Of a stretch of 9,632 nt of DNA, positions 1 to 7,055 are shown piece by piece; the stretch's first letter is position 1, and each line of letters opens with the position of its first letter. A program made the translations under genes and the position numbers. Origin of the DNA: UBA4416 sp044357775. Its GTDB lineage: Bacteria > Bacteroidota > Bacteroidia > B-17B0 > Aurantibacillaceae. The notes beneath the pieces are model-generated. The model made no database searches and was not told the DNA's origin. It saw only the letters and a program-made list of their open reading frames with translations. The stretch covers positions 1-9,632 of the forward strand of contig JBIKOX010000117.1 of the NCBI GenBank assembly GCA_044357775.1, read 5' to 3'.

Positions 1-185
1 AAATATTAGGAGTTCATATGATTGGTCCTCGCACCGCTGATATGATTGCAGAAGCAGTGGTAGCTATGGAATTTAGAGCAAGTGCCGAAGATATTTCTCG
101 CATGAGTCACGCTCATCCAACATTTACTGAATGCTTAAAAGAAGCGGCTTTAGATGCAACTGGCAAACGTGCCTTACATATTTAA
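1..185 (+). CDS. lpd: Dihydrolipoamide dehydrogenase (E3), C-terminal 60 residues
   Basis: The reading frame is open from the left edge (first whole codon at 3) to TAA at 183-185, so this is a 3' fragment of a gene that begins outside the window. The peptide carries the dimerisation-domain signature of dihydrolipoyl dehydrogenases: GVHMIGPRTADMI, then a mixed helix, then SHAHPTFTE. In this family the second His of HAHP (codon 114-116) and the Glu five residues later (codon 129-131) form the catalytic dyad at the partner subunit's active site; both are present. The flavoenzyme reoxidises dihydrolipoamide in the pyruvate and 2-oxoglutarate dehydrogenase complexes and the glycine cleavage system, reducing NAD+ in the cytoplasm. 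The C-terminus (GKRALHI) is where the family normally ends, so nothing is truncated on that side. Which complex it serves cannot be told from this fragment. Confidence 0.93.
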   Translation, partial: ILGVHMIGPRTADMIAEAVVAMEFRASAEDISRMSHAHPTFTECLKEAALDATGKRALHI

Positions 186-202
186 TACTAAGTATAAAGA
201 TC

Positions 203-247
203 AAAGTATTAAGAATGGTTCGTCCACTTAATACTTTTTCTTTTTTA
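203..247 (+). terminator. Rho-independent terminator after lpd
   Basis: Perfect 11-bp arms AAAGTATTAAG (203-213) and CTTAATACTTT (227-237) enclose a loop that can extend the stem by TGG/CCA (216-218 with 224-226) around TTCGT. The right arm runs into a T-rich tract (235-247, interrupted by one C). It begins 18 nt after the lpd stop codon. The stem is mostly A-T, as is common in low-GC genomes. Confidence 0.75.
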
Positions 248-269
248 TGGGCTATATAATCAATCTTGA

Positions 270-299
270 TACTTAGTACTTTTATCTTTAATACTTAAA
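270..299 (+). repeat. Degenerate 7-8 nt microrepeat before the YfiT-like gene
   Basis: Four imperfect units lie end to end: TACTTAG (270-276), TACTTTTA (277-284), TCTTTAA (285-291) and TACTTAAA (292-299). The tract stops 3 nt before the ATG at 303. Related units occur in the opposite orientation just after lpd (about 186-213); for example TACTAAGTAT (186-195) is the exact reverse complement of 269-278. The function is unknown. Comparable tracts with other units precede the genes at 4402, 7143 and 8297. Confidence 0.6.
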
Positions 300-302
300 A
301 AT

Positions 303-827
303 ATGACTGAAGAATTAGACCAAAAAACATATCCGATTGGTAAAGCACAAAACCGTGAATTCACAAAAGAGGTTTTATATCAATCCATTTTAATGATTGA
401 ATCGGCGCCTATTAGACTGCGTCAACGAATTACAACGTTAAACGAAGAAGAACTAGAATTAAAATACCGCGAAGGGAGTTGGACTGTGAGACAAATTGTT
501 CATCATGTAGCAGACTCTCATATGAATATGTGGATTCGTTTCAAACATGCGCTAACGTATGATAACCCAACTATTCAACCTTACAATCAAAATGTGTGGG
601 CAGATTCAGCAGATTATAAATCAGCGCCATTAGAAAGTTCATTACTTATTTTTGAAGGAGTTCAAATGCGTTTTTCAAATTTATTAAAAACCATGAGCGA
701 AGATGATTTTAAAAGAACTTACATTCATCCTGAATATAACAAGCAATTTATTTTAGGAGAAGTAGTGCAATTATATGCTTGGCATGGCATGCACCATGTA
801 GCGCAAATAGAAGGGATTTTTAAGTAA
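303..827 (+). CDS. yfiT: YfiT/DinB-fold metal-dependent (bacillithiol) transferase
   Basis: This 174-aa protein resembles Bacillus YfiT (about 157 aa) along most of its length. It has YPIG near the N-terminus (10-13), YREGSWTVRQIVHHVADSHM (55-74), NPTIQPY (88-94) and YAWHGMHHVAQI (158-169). Family knowledge: YfiT-like DinB proteins are four-helix bundles binding a divalent metal through three His, one in the first motif and two in the last. Here H67/H68 and H161/H164/H165 can supply them. Related enzymes conjugate bacillithiol to electrophiles or antibiotics in the cytoplasm; the true substrate here is not known. Start: the ATG at 303 is well placed, with no clear Shine-Dalgarno and a microrepeat immediately upstream. 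It lies downstream of the lpd terminator and so is probably transcribed separately. No TAnnTTTG promoter box was found upstream. Family assignment is firm; thiol specificity is inferred. Confidence 0.88.
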   Translation: MTEELDQKTYPIGKAQNREFTKEVLYQSILMIESAPIRLRQRITTLNEEELELKYREGSWTVRQIVHHVADSHMNMWIRFKHALTYDNPTIQPYNQNVWADSADYKSAPLESSLLIFEGVQMRFSNLLKTMSEDDFKRTYIHPEYNKQFILGEVVQLYAWHGMHHVAQIEGIFK

Positions 828-985
828 TTCGTTCGCGGTTGCTTCTCAAATTTACTCGAATTAGCTGCTTGTAATTAGATAATCCTCGTAGCAAAAAGCA
901 CTAAAATGATTTTAATAAGGATGCTATTTTATCTTTACCAATGTTGCATTTTATTGATTCATTAATCTTTTTGGATCATCAACAT

Positions 986-1014
986 TTAATAATAAGTACA
1001 TCACTTATTGTTAA
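986..1014. repeat. AT-rich inverted repeat in the YfiT-ctpA gap
   Basis: TTAATAATAAGT (986-997) and ACTTATTGTTAA (1003-1014) form a 12-bp stem with one G-U pair and a 5-nt loop (ACATC). A weaker pair, AATGTTG (940-946) with CAACATT (980-986), lies just upstream. No T-run follows on the + strand, so it is not a convincing terminator for the YfiT-like gene. A regulatory role for ctpA, which starts 90 nt downstream, is only a possibility. The remainder of the 276-bp gap (828-1103) is AT-rich, with no coding potential or RNA gene that I could recognise. Confidence 0.35.
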
Positions 1015-1103
1015 TAGAATATAATTTATAAAAAAACATAAATGCTAAATTTAAATACAATTTTTACCCTATTTTTATGTGTTGATAATTTTAAAATCAT
1101 AAA

Positions 1104-2783
1104 ATGAAAAAATATATTGTAATAATTTGTCTGGGCATTGCTTCTGTTTTTGCTTTTAATTTTTCGCAGGATTATTTTGAAGTGTCCAAAAATTTAGATG
1201 TATTTAATACACTGTATCGCGAATTAAATATTGCTTATGTTGATGAAACAAAGCCGGGATTGTTAATGAAAACAGGTATTGAAGCTATGTTAGCATCTTT
1301 AGATCCTTACACAAATTATTATACAGAAAATGATATTGAGGATTATAGATTTATGACCACAGGCGAATATGGTGGTATTGGCGCATTAATACAAGATGTA
1401 AATAATAAAATAACAGTTACAGAACCTTACGAAAATTTTGCAGCATTCAAAGCCGGATTGAGAGCTGGGGATGAAATTACTGAAGTAAATGGAATTAATG
1501 TTGCTGGAAAAAAAACGCAAGATATTACAAACATGCTTAAAGGCCAGGCGGGAACACCTATTAAACTAAAGGTAATTCGCTTAGGAAAAAATACACCATC
1601 CGAAATAAACTTAAATCGCGAGGAGATAAAAGTAAAAGCAGTTCCTTATTTTAATATGTTAAACCAAGAAGTTGGCTACATTAAATTAACTAGTTTTACA
1701 GATAATTGCTCGGGCGAAGTAAAGGATGCTTTATTAAAATTAAAAGAACTTAATTGCAAATCGCTCATATTAGATTTACGAGGAAACCCAGGTGGATTAT
1801 TAAACGAGGCAGTAAATATTGTTAACTTATTTGTAGATAAAAGCAATGAGGTAGTGTCAACAAAGGGAAAAGTAAAAGATTGGAATAAGCAATATTTTTC
1901 GCTTTATGCGCCAGTAGACACGCAAATTCCATTAGTAGTATTAGTAGATAATAATTCAGCATCTGCTTCAGAAATTGTATCAGGCGCCTTGCAAGATTTT
2001 GATAGAGCTGTAATTGTAGGACAACGTTCGTTTGGAAAAGGCTTAGTGCAACAAACAAGAGATTTGACGTATAACACAAAATTAAAAGTTACGGTTGCTA
2101 AATATTATATTCCAAGTGGACGCTGTATCCAAGCTCTCGATTATACGCATAAAGATGAAGATGGAAGGGTTGATAAAGTGCCAGACTCTTTAATTACAGC
2201 ATTTAAAACAAAAAACGGTCGTATTATTTATGATGGTGCAGGTGTTCTTCCTGACTATAAAACAGAAGAAATAAAATACAGTAATATTTTGGCCACCTTA
2301 ATTTCAAAAAATCATATATTTTCTTTTGTAAATTATTATTTAATGAAGAATCCACAATATAAAACAACGGCCGCCGAGGTGTCGCTTTCGGATACCGATT
2401 ACAATGAATTTATGTCCTACTTAAAAGGAAAAGATTATAACTACAAAACACAAAGTGATTTTGCTTTAGAAGATTTAAAACTAGATGCCTCTAACGAAAA
2501 ATATTATGAAAGTATCAAGGTTGAATATGAAGCATTATTAAGTAAGTTAAACGCAAACAAAAAAGATGATTTAATTCGCTTTAAAACGGAGATAAAACAA
2601 TTTATTGAGGAAGAATTAGCTTCGCGCTTTGAATTTCAGAAAGGACGCATTGAGACTTCTTTGAAAAATGATTTTGATGTGAGTGAGGCAAAAAAATTAT
2701 TAGCAGATAAACAAAAAATAACATCCATTTTAACAACAATAGAAAAACCTACAAAACCTTTTAATCCAAATAAAAAATTTTAA
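1104..2783 (+). CDS. ctpA: S41-family C-terminal processing protease (CtpA type), exported
   Basis: This 559-aa protein belongs to the tail-specific/carboxy-terminal processing peptidases. Residues 1-18 (MKKYIVIICLGIASVFAF) form a short signal or anchor helix, so it should act in the periplasm. After an N-terminal helical segment containing the family's SLDPYTNYY (65-73), a PDZ domain spans about 85-160 (YGGIGA, AGLRAGDEITEVNG), which in this family binds the substrate C-terminus. The peptidase core is about 175-345, with LILDLRGNPGG (221-231), NSASASEIVSGALQD (284-298) and GQRSFGKGLVQ (306-316). Ser287 and Lys312 are 25 residues apart, as in the known Ser-Lys dyads, and Gln316 matches the third catalytic residue of CtpB. 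Residues 390-559 are a charged, helical C-terminal extension typical of Bacteroidota homologues. All catalytic residues are intact. There is no close operon partner: the next gene has its own promoter. The natural substrate is unknown. Confidence 0.92.
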   Translation: MKKYIVIICLGIASVFAFNFSQDYFEVSKNLDVFNTLYRELNIAYVDETKPGLLMKTGIEAMLASLDPYTNYYTENDIEDYRFMTTGEYGGIGALIQDVNNKITVTEPYENFAAFKAGLRAGDEITEVNGINVAGKKTQDITNMLKGQAGTPIKLKVIRLGKNTPSEINLNREEIKVKAVPYFNMLNQEVGYIKLTSFTDNCSGEVKDALLKLKELNCKSLILDLRGNPGGLLNEAVNIVNLFVDKSNEVVSTKGKVKDWNKQYFSLYAPVDTQIPLVVLVDNNSASASEIVSGALQDFDRAVIVGQRSFGKGLVQQTRDLTYNTKLKVTVAKYYIPSGRCIQALDYTHKDEDGRVDKVPDSLITAFKTKNGRIIYDGAGVLPDYKTEEIKYSNILATLISKNHIFSFVNYYLMKNPQYKTTAAEVSLSDTDYNEFMSYLKGKDYNYKTQSDFALEDLKLDASNEKYYESIKVEYEALLSKLNANKKDDLIRFKTEIKQFIEEELASRFEFQKGRIETSLKNDFDVSEAKKLLADKQKITSILTTIEKPTKPFNPNKKF

Positions 2784-2820
2784 GACCAAGTACTTATTTG
2801 CACTTAGTTGATGGATTAAA

Positions 2821-2851
2821 TTTGAAAATATCATTAATTAAGCTATTTTTG
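2821..2851 (+). promoter_or_regulatory. Bacteroidota-type promoter of the bTHX gene
   Basis: TTTG at 2821-2824, a 19-nt spacer, then TATTTTTG at 2844-2851. This is a full match to the -33 TTTG / -7 TAnnTTTG pattern of the major Bacteroidota sigma factor. Transcription would start a few bases downstream, giving a leader of about 25 nt before the ATG at 2882. It makes the small ribosomal protein gene independent of ctpA. Confidence 0.72.
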
Positions 2852-2881
2852 ACGACATTAATATTTTAAAATTAAATTATC

Positions 2882-3082
2882 ATGGGAAAAGGTGATCAAA
2901 AAACAAGACGTGGAAAAATCCAAGTAGGTTCATTTGGAAATGTACGTCCGCGAAAAAAAACTAAGGCAATTACTAAAGAGCAAATAGCAGAAAGTGCAGC
3001 AGCTAAAAAAGCAGCACCAGATTCGGACGCGCCAAAAAAAGTAGCAACAAAAAAAGTGGCTACAAAAAAAGCAGCCAAATAA
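2882..3082 (+). CDS. 30S ribosomal protein bTHX with Lys/Ala-rich tail
   Basis: This 66-aa, very basic protein opens with MGKGDQKTRRGKI and continues to VRPRKKTK. That is the conserved core of the small-subunit protein THX (Thx), which in Thermus sits in the head of the 30S subunit and is only about 26-27 residues long. Here the core (1-28) is followed by about 38 residues of low complexity: an Ala-rich middle (ESAAAKKAAPDSDAPKK) and a VATKK repeat ending KKAAK, like histone-H1-type tails. The extension probably contacts rRNA or is disordered; this is inference. The gene is monocistronic, with a consensus promoter at 2821-2851 and a terminator at 3088-3114. The ATG is confirmed by the invariant MGKGD start. 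Confidence 0.9.
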   Translation: MGKGDQKTRRGKIQVGSFGNVRPRKKTKAITKEQIAESAAAKKAAPDSDAPKKVATKKVATKKAAK

Positions 3083-3087
3083 ATTTT

Positions 3088-3114
3088 AAAAGCCGCTTTC
3101 ATAGCGGTTTTTTT
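3088..3114 (+). terminator. Rho-independent terminator after bTHX
   Basis: AAAAGCCGCT (3088-3097) pairs with AGCGGTTTTT (3103-3112) through a TTCAT loop and one G-U pair, followed by a run of seven T (3108-3114). It begins 6 nt after the stop codon and is the most typical terminator in the window. Confidence 0.88.
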
Positions 3115-3134
3115 ATACTTCTATTTTACCATAC

Positions 3135-3170
3135 TAATTGTTTACATAGCTCGATTGTAGTAAATAATTA
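3135..3170. repeat. Inverted repeat upstream of purK
   Basis: TAATTGTTTAC (3135-3145) and GTAAATAATTA (3160-3170) form an 11-bp dyad with one G-U pair around a 14-nt centre. It lies 47 nt before the purK start, between the bTHX terminator and the gene, where an operator or leader hairpin would sit. It has no T-run and matches no riboswitch or PurR site that I know, so its role is unassigned. Confidence 0.4.
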
Positions 3171-3217
3171 AAAGAGGCAATCATTTTCATAAATATAAAA
3201 AAAGTTGTTTTTAAATC

Positions 3218-4360
3218 GTGACTTATTTTCAGCCCGACAAAATTAAAATTGGTGTATTAGGTGGCGGACAGCTTGGCCGGATGATGATTCAAAGCGCCAT
3301 CAATTATAACCTGTATATCTGTTGTTTAGATCCAGATGCTAATGCCCCATGTAAAGCTATTGCAAATGAGTTTACAAAAGGTAGTTTAACAGATTACGAC
3401 ACGGTTTTTAAATTTGGAAAAGACAAAGATATCATCACCATTGAAATTGAAAATGTTAATGTAGAGGCCTTAAAAGATTTACAAAAACTTGGAAAAAAAG
3501 TTTTTCCTCAGCCCGAAGTGATAGAAATTATCAAGGATAAAGGTCTGCAAAAAATGTTTTACCAACGCAACGATATCCCAAGCCCCGATTTTTTTTTAGT
3601 AGAAAATAAAACACAAATTGAAAAGTATAAAGATTTCTTCCCATTCTTTCAAAAATTACGCACTGGCGGTTACGACGGAAAAGGGGTTGTAAAATTGGGA
3701 CATCCAAATAAAATAGAGCATGCATTTGAGGCTCCAAGTGTACTTGAGCGATTAGTAGATTTTGATAAAGAAATTTCGGTAATTGTAGCTCGCAACGAAA
3801 GTGGTGAATGTAAATGTTTCCCGGCGGTAGAGTGTGAATTTAATCCGGAAGCAAATCTTGTAGAGTTTTTGTTTTCGCCCGCAAATATTAAAAAAAGTAT
3901 TGATAAGCAAGCGACTGAAATAGCCATAAAAATTGCTGAAAAATTAAATATTGTAGGTCTTTTAGCAGTAGAATTATTTGTCACTAAAGATGGTAAAGTA
4001 CTGGTAAATGAAGTAGCTCCTCGTCCTCATAATAGCGGACATCAAACTATTGAGGGAAATATCACTTCTCAATTTGAACAACATTTACGAGCCATATTAA
4101 ATTTACCTTTAGGTGATACAAGTATTATAAAACCCGCCGTGATGATTAACTTATTAGGTGAAAAAAATAACGAGGGTCCCGCAAAATACGAAGGGCTAAC
4201 AGACGCAATAAAATACAAAGGTGTGTACGTACATTTATACGGCAAAACAACTACAAAGCCTTTTCGTAAAATGGGCCATATCACTGTGATAGATGATGAT
4301 TTAAATTTGGCGAAGATGAAAGCAATAACAGTAAAAGATTTAGTGAAGGTAATTTCCTAG
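3218..4360 (+). CDS. purK: N5-carboxyaminoimidazole ribonucleotide synthase
   Basis: This 380-aa ATP-grasp enzyme converts AIR, ATP and bicarbonate to N5-CAIR in de novo purine synthesis (cytoplasm). The N-terminal nucleotide-binding fold starts with GVLGGGQLGRMM (12-23). The ATP-grasp part includes KLRTGGYDGKGV (146-157) and the acidic metal/ATP-binding strands VLERLVDFDKEISV (175-188) and VNEVAPRPHNSGH (263-275), followed by the family's TSQFEQHLRAILNLPLG (283-299). The C-terminal lid has VYVHLYGK (336-343) and RKMGHIT (350-356). Start: GTG at 3218. An in-frame TAA lies at 3212-3214, and the first in-frame ATG (3281) falls inside the glycine-loop motif and would remove the fold's first strand. 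The TYFQPDKIKIG leader also fits homologues. purE follows after 41 nt, presumably on the same transcript. A T9 run (3589-3597) lies inside the gene, but the frame is intact. Confidence 0.95.
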   Translation: MTYFQPDKIKIGVLGGGQLGRMMIQSAINYNLYICCLDPDANAPCKAIANEFTKGSLTDYDTVFKFGKDKDIITIEIENVNVEALKDLQKLGKKVFPQPEVIEIIKDKGLQKMFYQRNDIPSPDFFLVENKTQIEKYKDFFPFFQKLRTGGYDGKGVVKLGHPNKIEHAFEAPSVLERLVDFDKEISVIVARNESGECKCFPAVECEFNPEANLVEFLFSPANIKKSIDKQATEIAIKIAEKLNIVGLLAVELFVTKDGKVLVNEVAPRPHNSGHQTIEGNITSQFEQHLRAILNLPLGDTSIIKPAVMINLLGEKNNEGPAKYEGLTDAIKYKGVYVHLYGKTTTKPFRKMGHITVIDDDLNLAKMKAITVKDLVKVIS

Positions 4361-4367
4361 CACTATA

Positions 4368-4395
4368 AACTGAGAACTAAAAACTAATAACTTAA
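4368..4395 (+). repeat. Exact-period 7-nt microrepeat before purE
   Basis: Four contiguous 7-nt units occupy most of the purK-purE gap: AACTGAG (4368-4374), AACTAAA (4375-4381), AACTAAT (4382-4388) and AACTTAA (4389-4395). All share AACT, and the tract ends 6 nt before the purE ATG. It is A-rich and should be unstructured in RNA, which would suit ribosome entry in a genus without Shine-Dalgarno use; that role is inference. Confidence 0.65.
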
Positions 4396-4401
4396 AAAGA
4401 T

Positions 4402-4881
4402 ATGGTAGGTATTATAATGGGAAGTAGCAGTGATTTAAAAATCATGAGTGACGCAGCAGATTTTCTAAAAAAATTAAATATTCCACATGAGTTAACAATT
4501 GTATCAGCTCATCGAACTCCTGAACGCATGTTTGAATATGCAAAAACAGCGCACGACAGAGGTTTAAAAGTTATTATTGCAGGAGCTGGCGGCGCAGCTC
4601 ACTTGCCTGGCATGGTCGCATCACTAACGCCTTTGCCAGTTATTGGTGTGCCGGTTAAATCGAGTAACTCAATTGATGGTTGGGATTCATTACTATCAAT
4701 TGTGCAAATGCCTAATGGTGTTCCGGTTGCAACCGTTGCAGTTAATGCTGCACAAAATGCCGGTATATTGGCTGCTCAAATTTTAGGTTGCCAAGATAAA
4801 GTCATTTTTGATAAACTTGTTTTATTTAAAGAGGAGTTAAAAGAAAAAGTAATGAAGAGCTTAGAGGAAATAAAAAAGTAA
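4402..4881 (+). CDS. purE: N5-carboxyaminoimidazole ribonucleotide mutase (class I PurE)
   Basis: This 159-aa enzyme moves the carboxylate of N5-CAIR to C4 to give CAIR, directly after PurK. The signature motifs are in order: GSSSDLKIM (7-15), SAHRTPERM (35-43), GAGGAAHLPGMVAS (61-74), GVPVKSSNSIDGWDSLLSIV (82-101), QMPNGVPVAT (102-111) and NAAQNAGILAA (115-125). His37 in SAHRTP corresponds to the catalytic His of class I PurE. The adjacent purK supports class I (mutase) rather than the class II AIR carboxylase. Length is normal for the octameric bacterial enzyme. The gene order is purK then purE, the reverse of the E. coli purEK operon. The 41-nt gap holds a 7-nt repeat tract and no terminator, so co-transcription is likely. 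Confidence 0.96.
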   Translation: MVGIIMGSSSDLKIMSDAADFLKKLNIPHELTIVSAHRTPERMFEYAKTAHDRGLKVIIAGAGGAAHLPGMVASLTPLPVIGVPVKSSNSIDGWDSLLSIVQMPNGVPVATVAVNAAQNAGILAAQILGCQDKVIFDKLVLFKEELKEKVMKSLEEIKK

Positions 4882-4918
4882 TTTAATACTAGTTTTAGGG
4901 ATTAGATTTTTATTAATT

Positions 4919-4954
4919 GCGATTTTTACCTCAAAAATGCTTGGTTATTTTTTT
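4919..4954 (+). terminator. Possible weak terminator after purE
   Basis: ATTTTT (4922-4927), ACCTC loop, AAAAAT (4933-4938), with a GC/GC closing pair across a one-base bulge (4919-4920 with 4939-4940). A seven-T run follows at 4948-4954, several bases after the stem. The stem is almost pure A-T, so the call is tentative. The rest of the 137-bp purE-hutU gap is AT-rich, with no promoter box that I could defend. Confidence 0.35.
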
Positions 4955-5018
4955 CAAAGCAAAATAGATTAAAAAAAATCATGTAATTTCAACATCTCTA
5001 AATTAACTAGATTACCGC

Positions 5019-7052
5019 ATGGAATTAAATGAATTTCAACAACACATACTGCAAGGTATTCCCTCTGAATTGCCTCAACCAAAAGTTTACGAAAGCACGA
5101 TTAATCATGCACCTAAGCGTAAGGATATTTTAAATAGCGAAGAAAAAAAATTAGCTATTCAAAATTCCCTTCGTTATTTTGATGCTAAGCATCATCCTGT
5201 TTTAGCTAAAGAATTTGCCGAAGAGTTAAGAACATTCGGACGAATTTACATGTACCGTTTCCGTCCGGATTATAAAATTTATGCGCGTCCTATACTTGAT
5301 TATCCTCATCAATCCATTCAGGCAGCAGCTATAATGCATATGTTAAGTAATAATTTAGATTATGAAGTTGCGCAACATCCACACGAATTAATTACCTATG
5401 GAGGTAATGGCGCGGTTTTTCAAAACTGGGCTCAATACTTGCTAACTATGCAGTATTTAGCTACTATGACTGATGAGCAAACCTTAGCGTTATATAGTGG
5501 GCATCCCATGGGATTATTTCCATCTCATAAAGATGCGCCAAGAGTAGTTGTAACAAATGGTATGATGATTCCTAATTATAGTAAATCAGATGATTGGGAA
5601 AAGTTTAATGCATTAGGTGTAACTCAATACGGACAAATGACAGCGGGTTCATTTATGTATATTGGCCCACAAGGTATAGTTCATGGAACATGCATCACAG
5701 TGATGAATGCCGCAAGAAGAGTAGCCAAATCAGAAGAAGATAGAATAGGAAAATTATTTGTGACGTGTGGTTTAGGTGGTATGAGCGGCGCTCAACCAAA
5801 AGCAGCTAAAATTGCTGATTTGGTATCTGTAACAGCTGAAATTAATCCAAAAGCAGTTCACACGCGTCACTCGCAAGGTTGGGTTGATGAGGTGTTTGAT
5901 AATTTAGATTTATTAATTCCTCGAATTAAAAAAGCACAAGCAAGTAAAGAAGCAGTATCATTAGCTTACCTAGGTAATGTGGTTGATTTGTGGGAATGTA
6001 TTGTAAAAGCTGGCTTAAAAGTAGATATTGGCTCCGACCAATCATCACTTCATAATCCGTGGGCTGGAGGGTATTATCCTGTAGGTTTATCCTTAGATGA
6101 AAGTAACCAACTTATGGCTTCTAATCCTGCTAAATTTAAGGAGGAAGTTCAAAAAACGTTAATACGTCATGCAAATGCCATTAATACCTTAACTAGTCAA
6201 GGTATGTATTTTTTTGATTATGGAAATGCCTTCTTATTGGAAGCAGGAAGAGCTGGCGCAGACATTTATAAAATAGAAAAACCTATTAAAGGTGGACATG
6301 TTGGAGCAACTTTCCGATATAATTCTTATGTGCAAGATATATTAGGACCAATGTGTTTTGATTATGGATTTGGTCCTTTCCGTTGGGTTTGTACAAGCGC
6401 TGATGCAAGAGATTTACAAAAAACAGATGAAATTGCTTTATCTGTTTTAGAAGAAATTTATAAAACTGCACCACAAGAAATTAAACCTCAATTACAAGAT
6501 AATATTGTTTGGATTAGAGATGCCATGAAAAACAATTTAGTGGTTGGTTCGCAAGCCCGAATTTTATATGCTGATAGCGAAGGCCGTGTAAAAATTGCTG
6601 AAGCAATTAATAAAGCCATTGCTAATAAAGAAATTTCCGCACCGGTTGTTTTAGGAAGAGATCATCATGATGTAAGTGGAACAGATTCTCCTTACCGAGA
6701 AACATCAAATATTTATGATGGTTCAAAATTTACAGCCGATATGGCAGTCCAAAATTTTGTTGGAGATAGTTTCCGCGGCGCAACTTGGATTAGTTTGCAC
6801 AATGGCGGTGGTGTTGGTTGGGGTGAAGTAATAAATGGAGGTTTTGGTTTAGTGTTAGATGGAAGTGCAGATGCTGACAGGCGTTTAAAATCAATGTTGT
6901 TTTGGGACGTAAATAATGGTATAGCTCGTCGCAGCTGGGCTCGGAACAAAGAAGCAAATTTTGCTATAAAACGCGAAATGGAGAGAACACCTAATTTAAA
7001 AGTAACCATGCCAAATTTAGTAGACCAGAGCATTTTAAATGGTTTGTTTTAA
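5019..7052 (+). CDS. hutU: Urocanate hydratase, long (eukaryote/Bacteroidota-type) form
   Basis: This 677-aa urocanase hydrates urocanate to 4-imidazolone-5-propionate, the second step of histidine breakdown, using tightly bound NAD+ as electrophile (cytoplasm). Motifs: INHAPKRKDIL (28-38), the conserved glycine-rich YGGNGAVFQNW (127-137), CGLGGMSGAQPKA (250-262), DQSSLHNPWAGGYYPVG (340-356), GPFRWVCTS (452-460), GRDHHDVSGTDSPYRET (546-562), and HNGGGVGWGE (594-603). It is about 120 residues longer than the classic Pseudomonas/Bacillus HutU (about 555) and resembles vertebrate UROC1 in length and wording. Odd point: the classic F-Q-G-L-P-x-R-I-C-W signature aligns with VVGSQARILYA (508-518), so its Cys is Leu516 here; a Cys lies instead at 458 in FRWVC. 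No hutH, hutI or hutG is in the window. The ATG start fits homologues. Confidence 0.95.
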   Translation: MELNEFQQHILQGIPSELPQPKVYESTINHAPKRKDILNSEEKKLAIQNSLRYFDAKHHPVLAKEFAEELRTFGRIYMYRFRPDYKIYARPILDYPHQSIQAAAIMHMLSNNLDYEVAQHPHELITYGGNGAVFQNWAQYLLTMQYLATMTDEQTLALYSGHPMGLFPSHKDAPRVVVTNGMMIPNYSKSDDWEKFNALGVTQYGQMTAGSFMYIGPQGIVHGTCITVMNAARRVAKSEEDRIGKLFVTCGLGGMSGAQPKAAKIADLVSVTAEINPKAVHTRHSQGWVDEVFDNLDLLIPRIKKAQASKEAVSLAYLGNVVDLWECIVKAGLKVDIGSDQSSLHNPWAGGYYPVGLSLDESNQLMASNPAKFKEEVQKTLIRHANAINTLTSQGMYFFDYGNAFLLEAGRAGADIYKIEKPIKGGHVGATFRYNSYVQDILGPMCFDYGFGPFRWVCTSADARDLQKTDEIALSVLEEIYKTAPQEIKPQLQDNIVWIRDAMKNNLVVGSQARILYADSEGRVKIAEAINKAIANKEISAPVVLGRDHHDVSGTDSPYRETSNIYDGSKFTADMAVQNFVGDSFRGATWISLHNGGGVGWGEVINGGFGLVLDGSADADRRLKSMLFWDVNNGIARRSWARNKEANFAIKREMERTPNLKVTMPNLVDQSILNGLF

Positions 7053-7055
7053 TTC

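Noticed and set aside
940..986. AATGTTG/CAACATT inverted pair as an operator
   Set aside because: Seven bases each with a 33-nt interval in AT-rich DNA are easily found by chance, and no second copy was seen.
828..1103. A tRNA or small RNA gene in the YfiT-ctpA gap
   Set aside because: No cloverleaf, no T-loop GTTCGAnTC context and no promoter-plus-terminator pair could be found; only AT-rich weak hairpins.
1822..2079. Reverse-strand open frame inside ctpA, and similar reverse frames inside purK, hutU, ACMSD and the 153-aa gene
   Set aside because: Each lies wholly or mostly within a well-supported + strand gene, has low-complexity hydrophobic or odd composition, and resembles no family. 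They are antisense shadows.
2896..3102. 68-aa reverse frame rich in Ala, Phe and Thr opposite bTHX
   Set aside because: It is the complement of the AAA/GCA-rich tail of bTHX, and its apparent hydrophobicity is a by-product of that.
3589..3597. T9 run inside purK as a possible phase-variable or frameshift site
   Set aside because: The frame is intact on both sides, and purK is a housekeeping biosynthetic gene with no reason to be switched. It encodes an ordinary Phe-Phe-Leu stretch.
5019..7052. hutU as part of a complete hut operon
   Set aside because: The flanking genes are purE and ACMSD; no hutH, hutI or hutG is present in the window.
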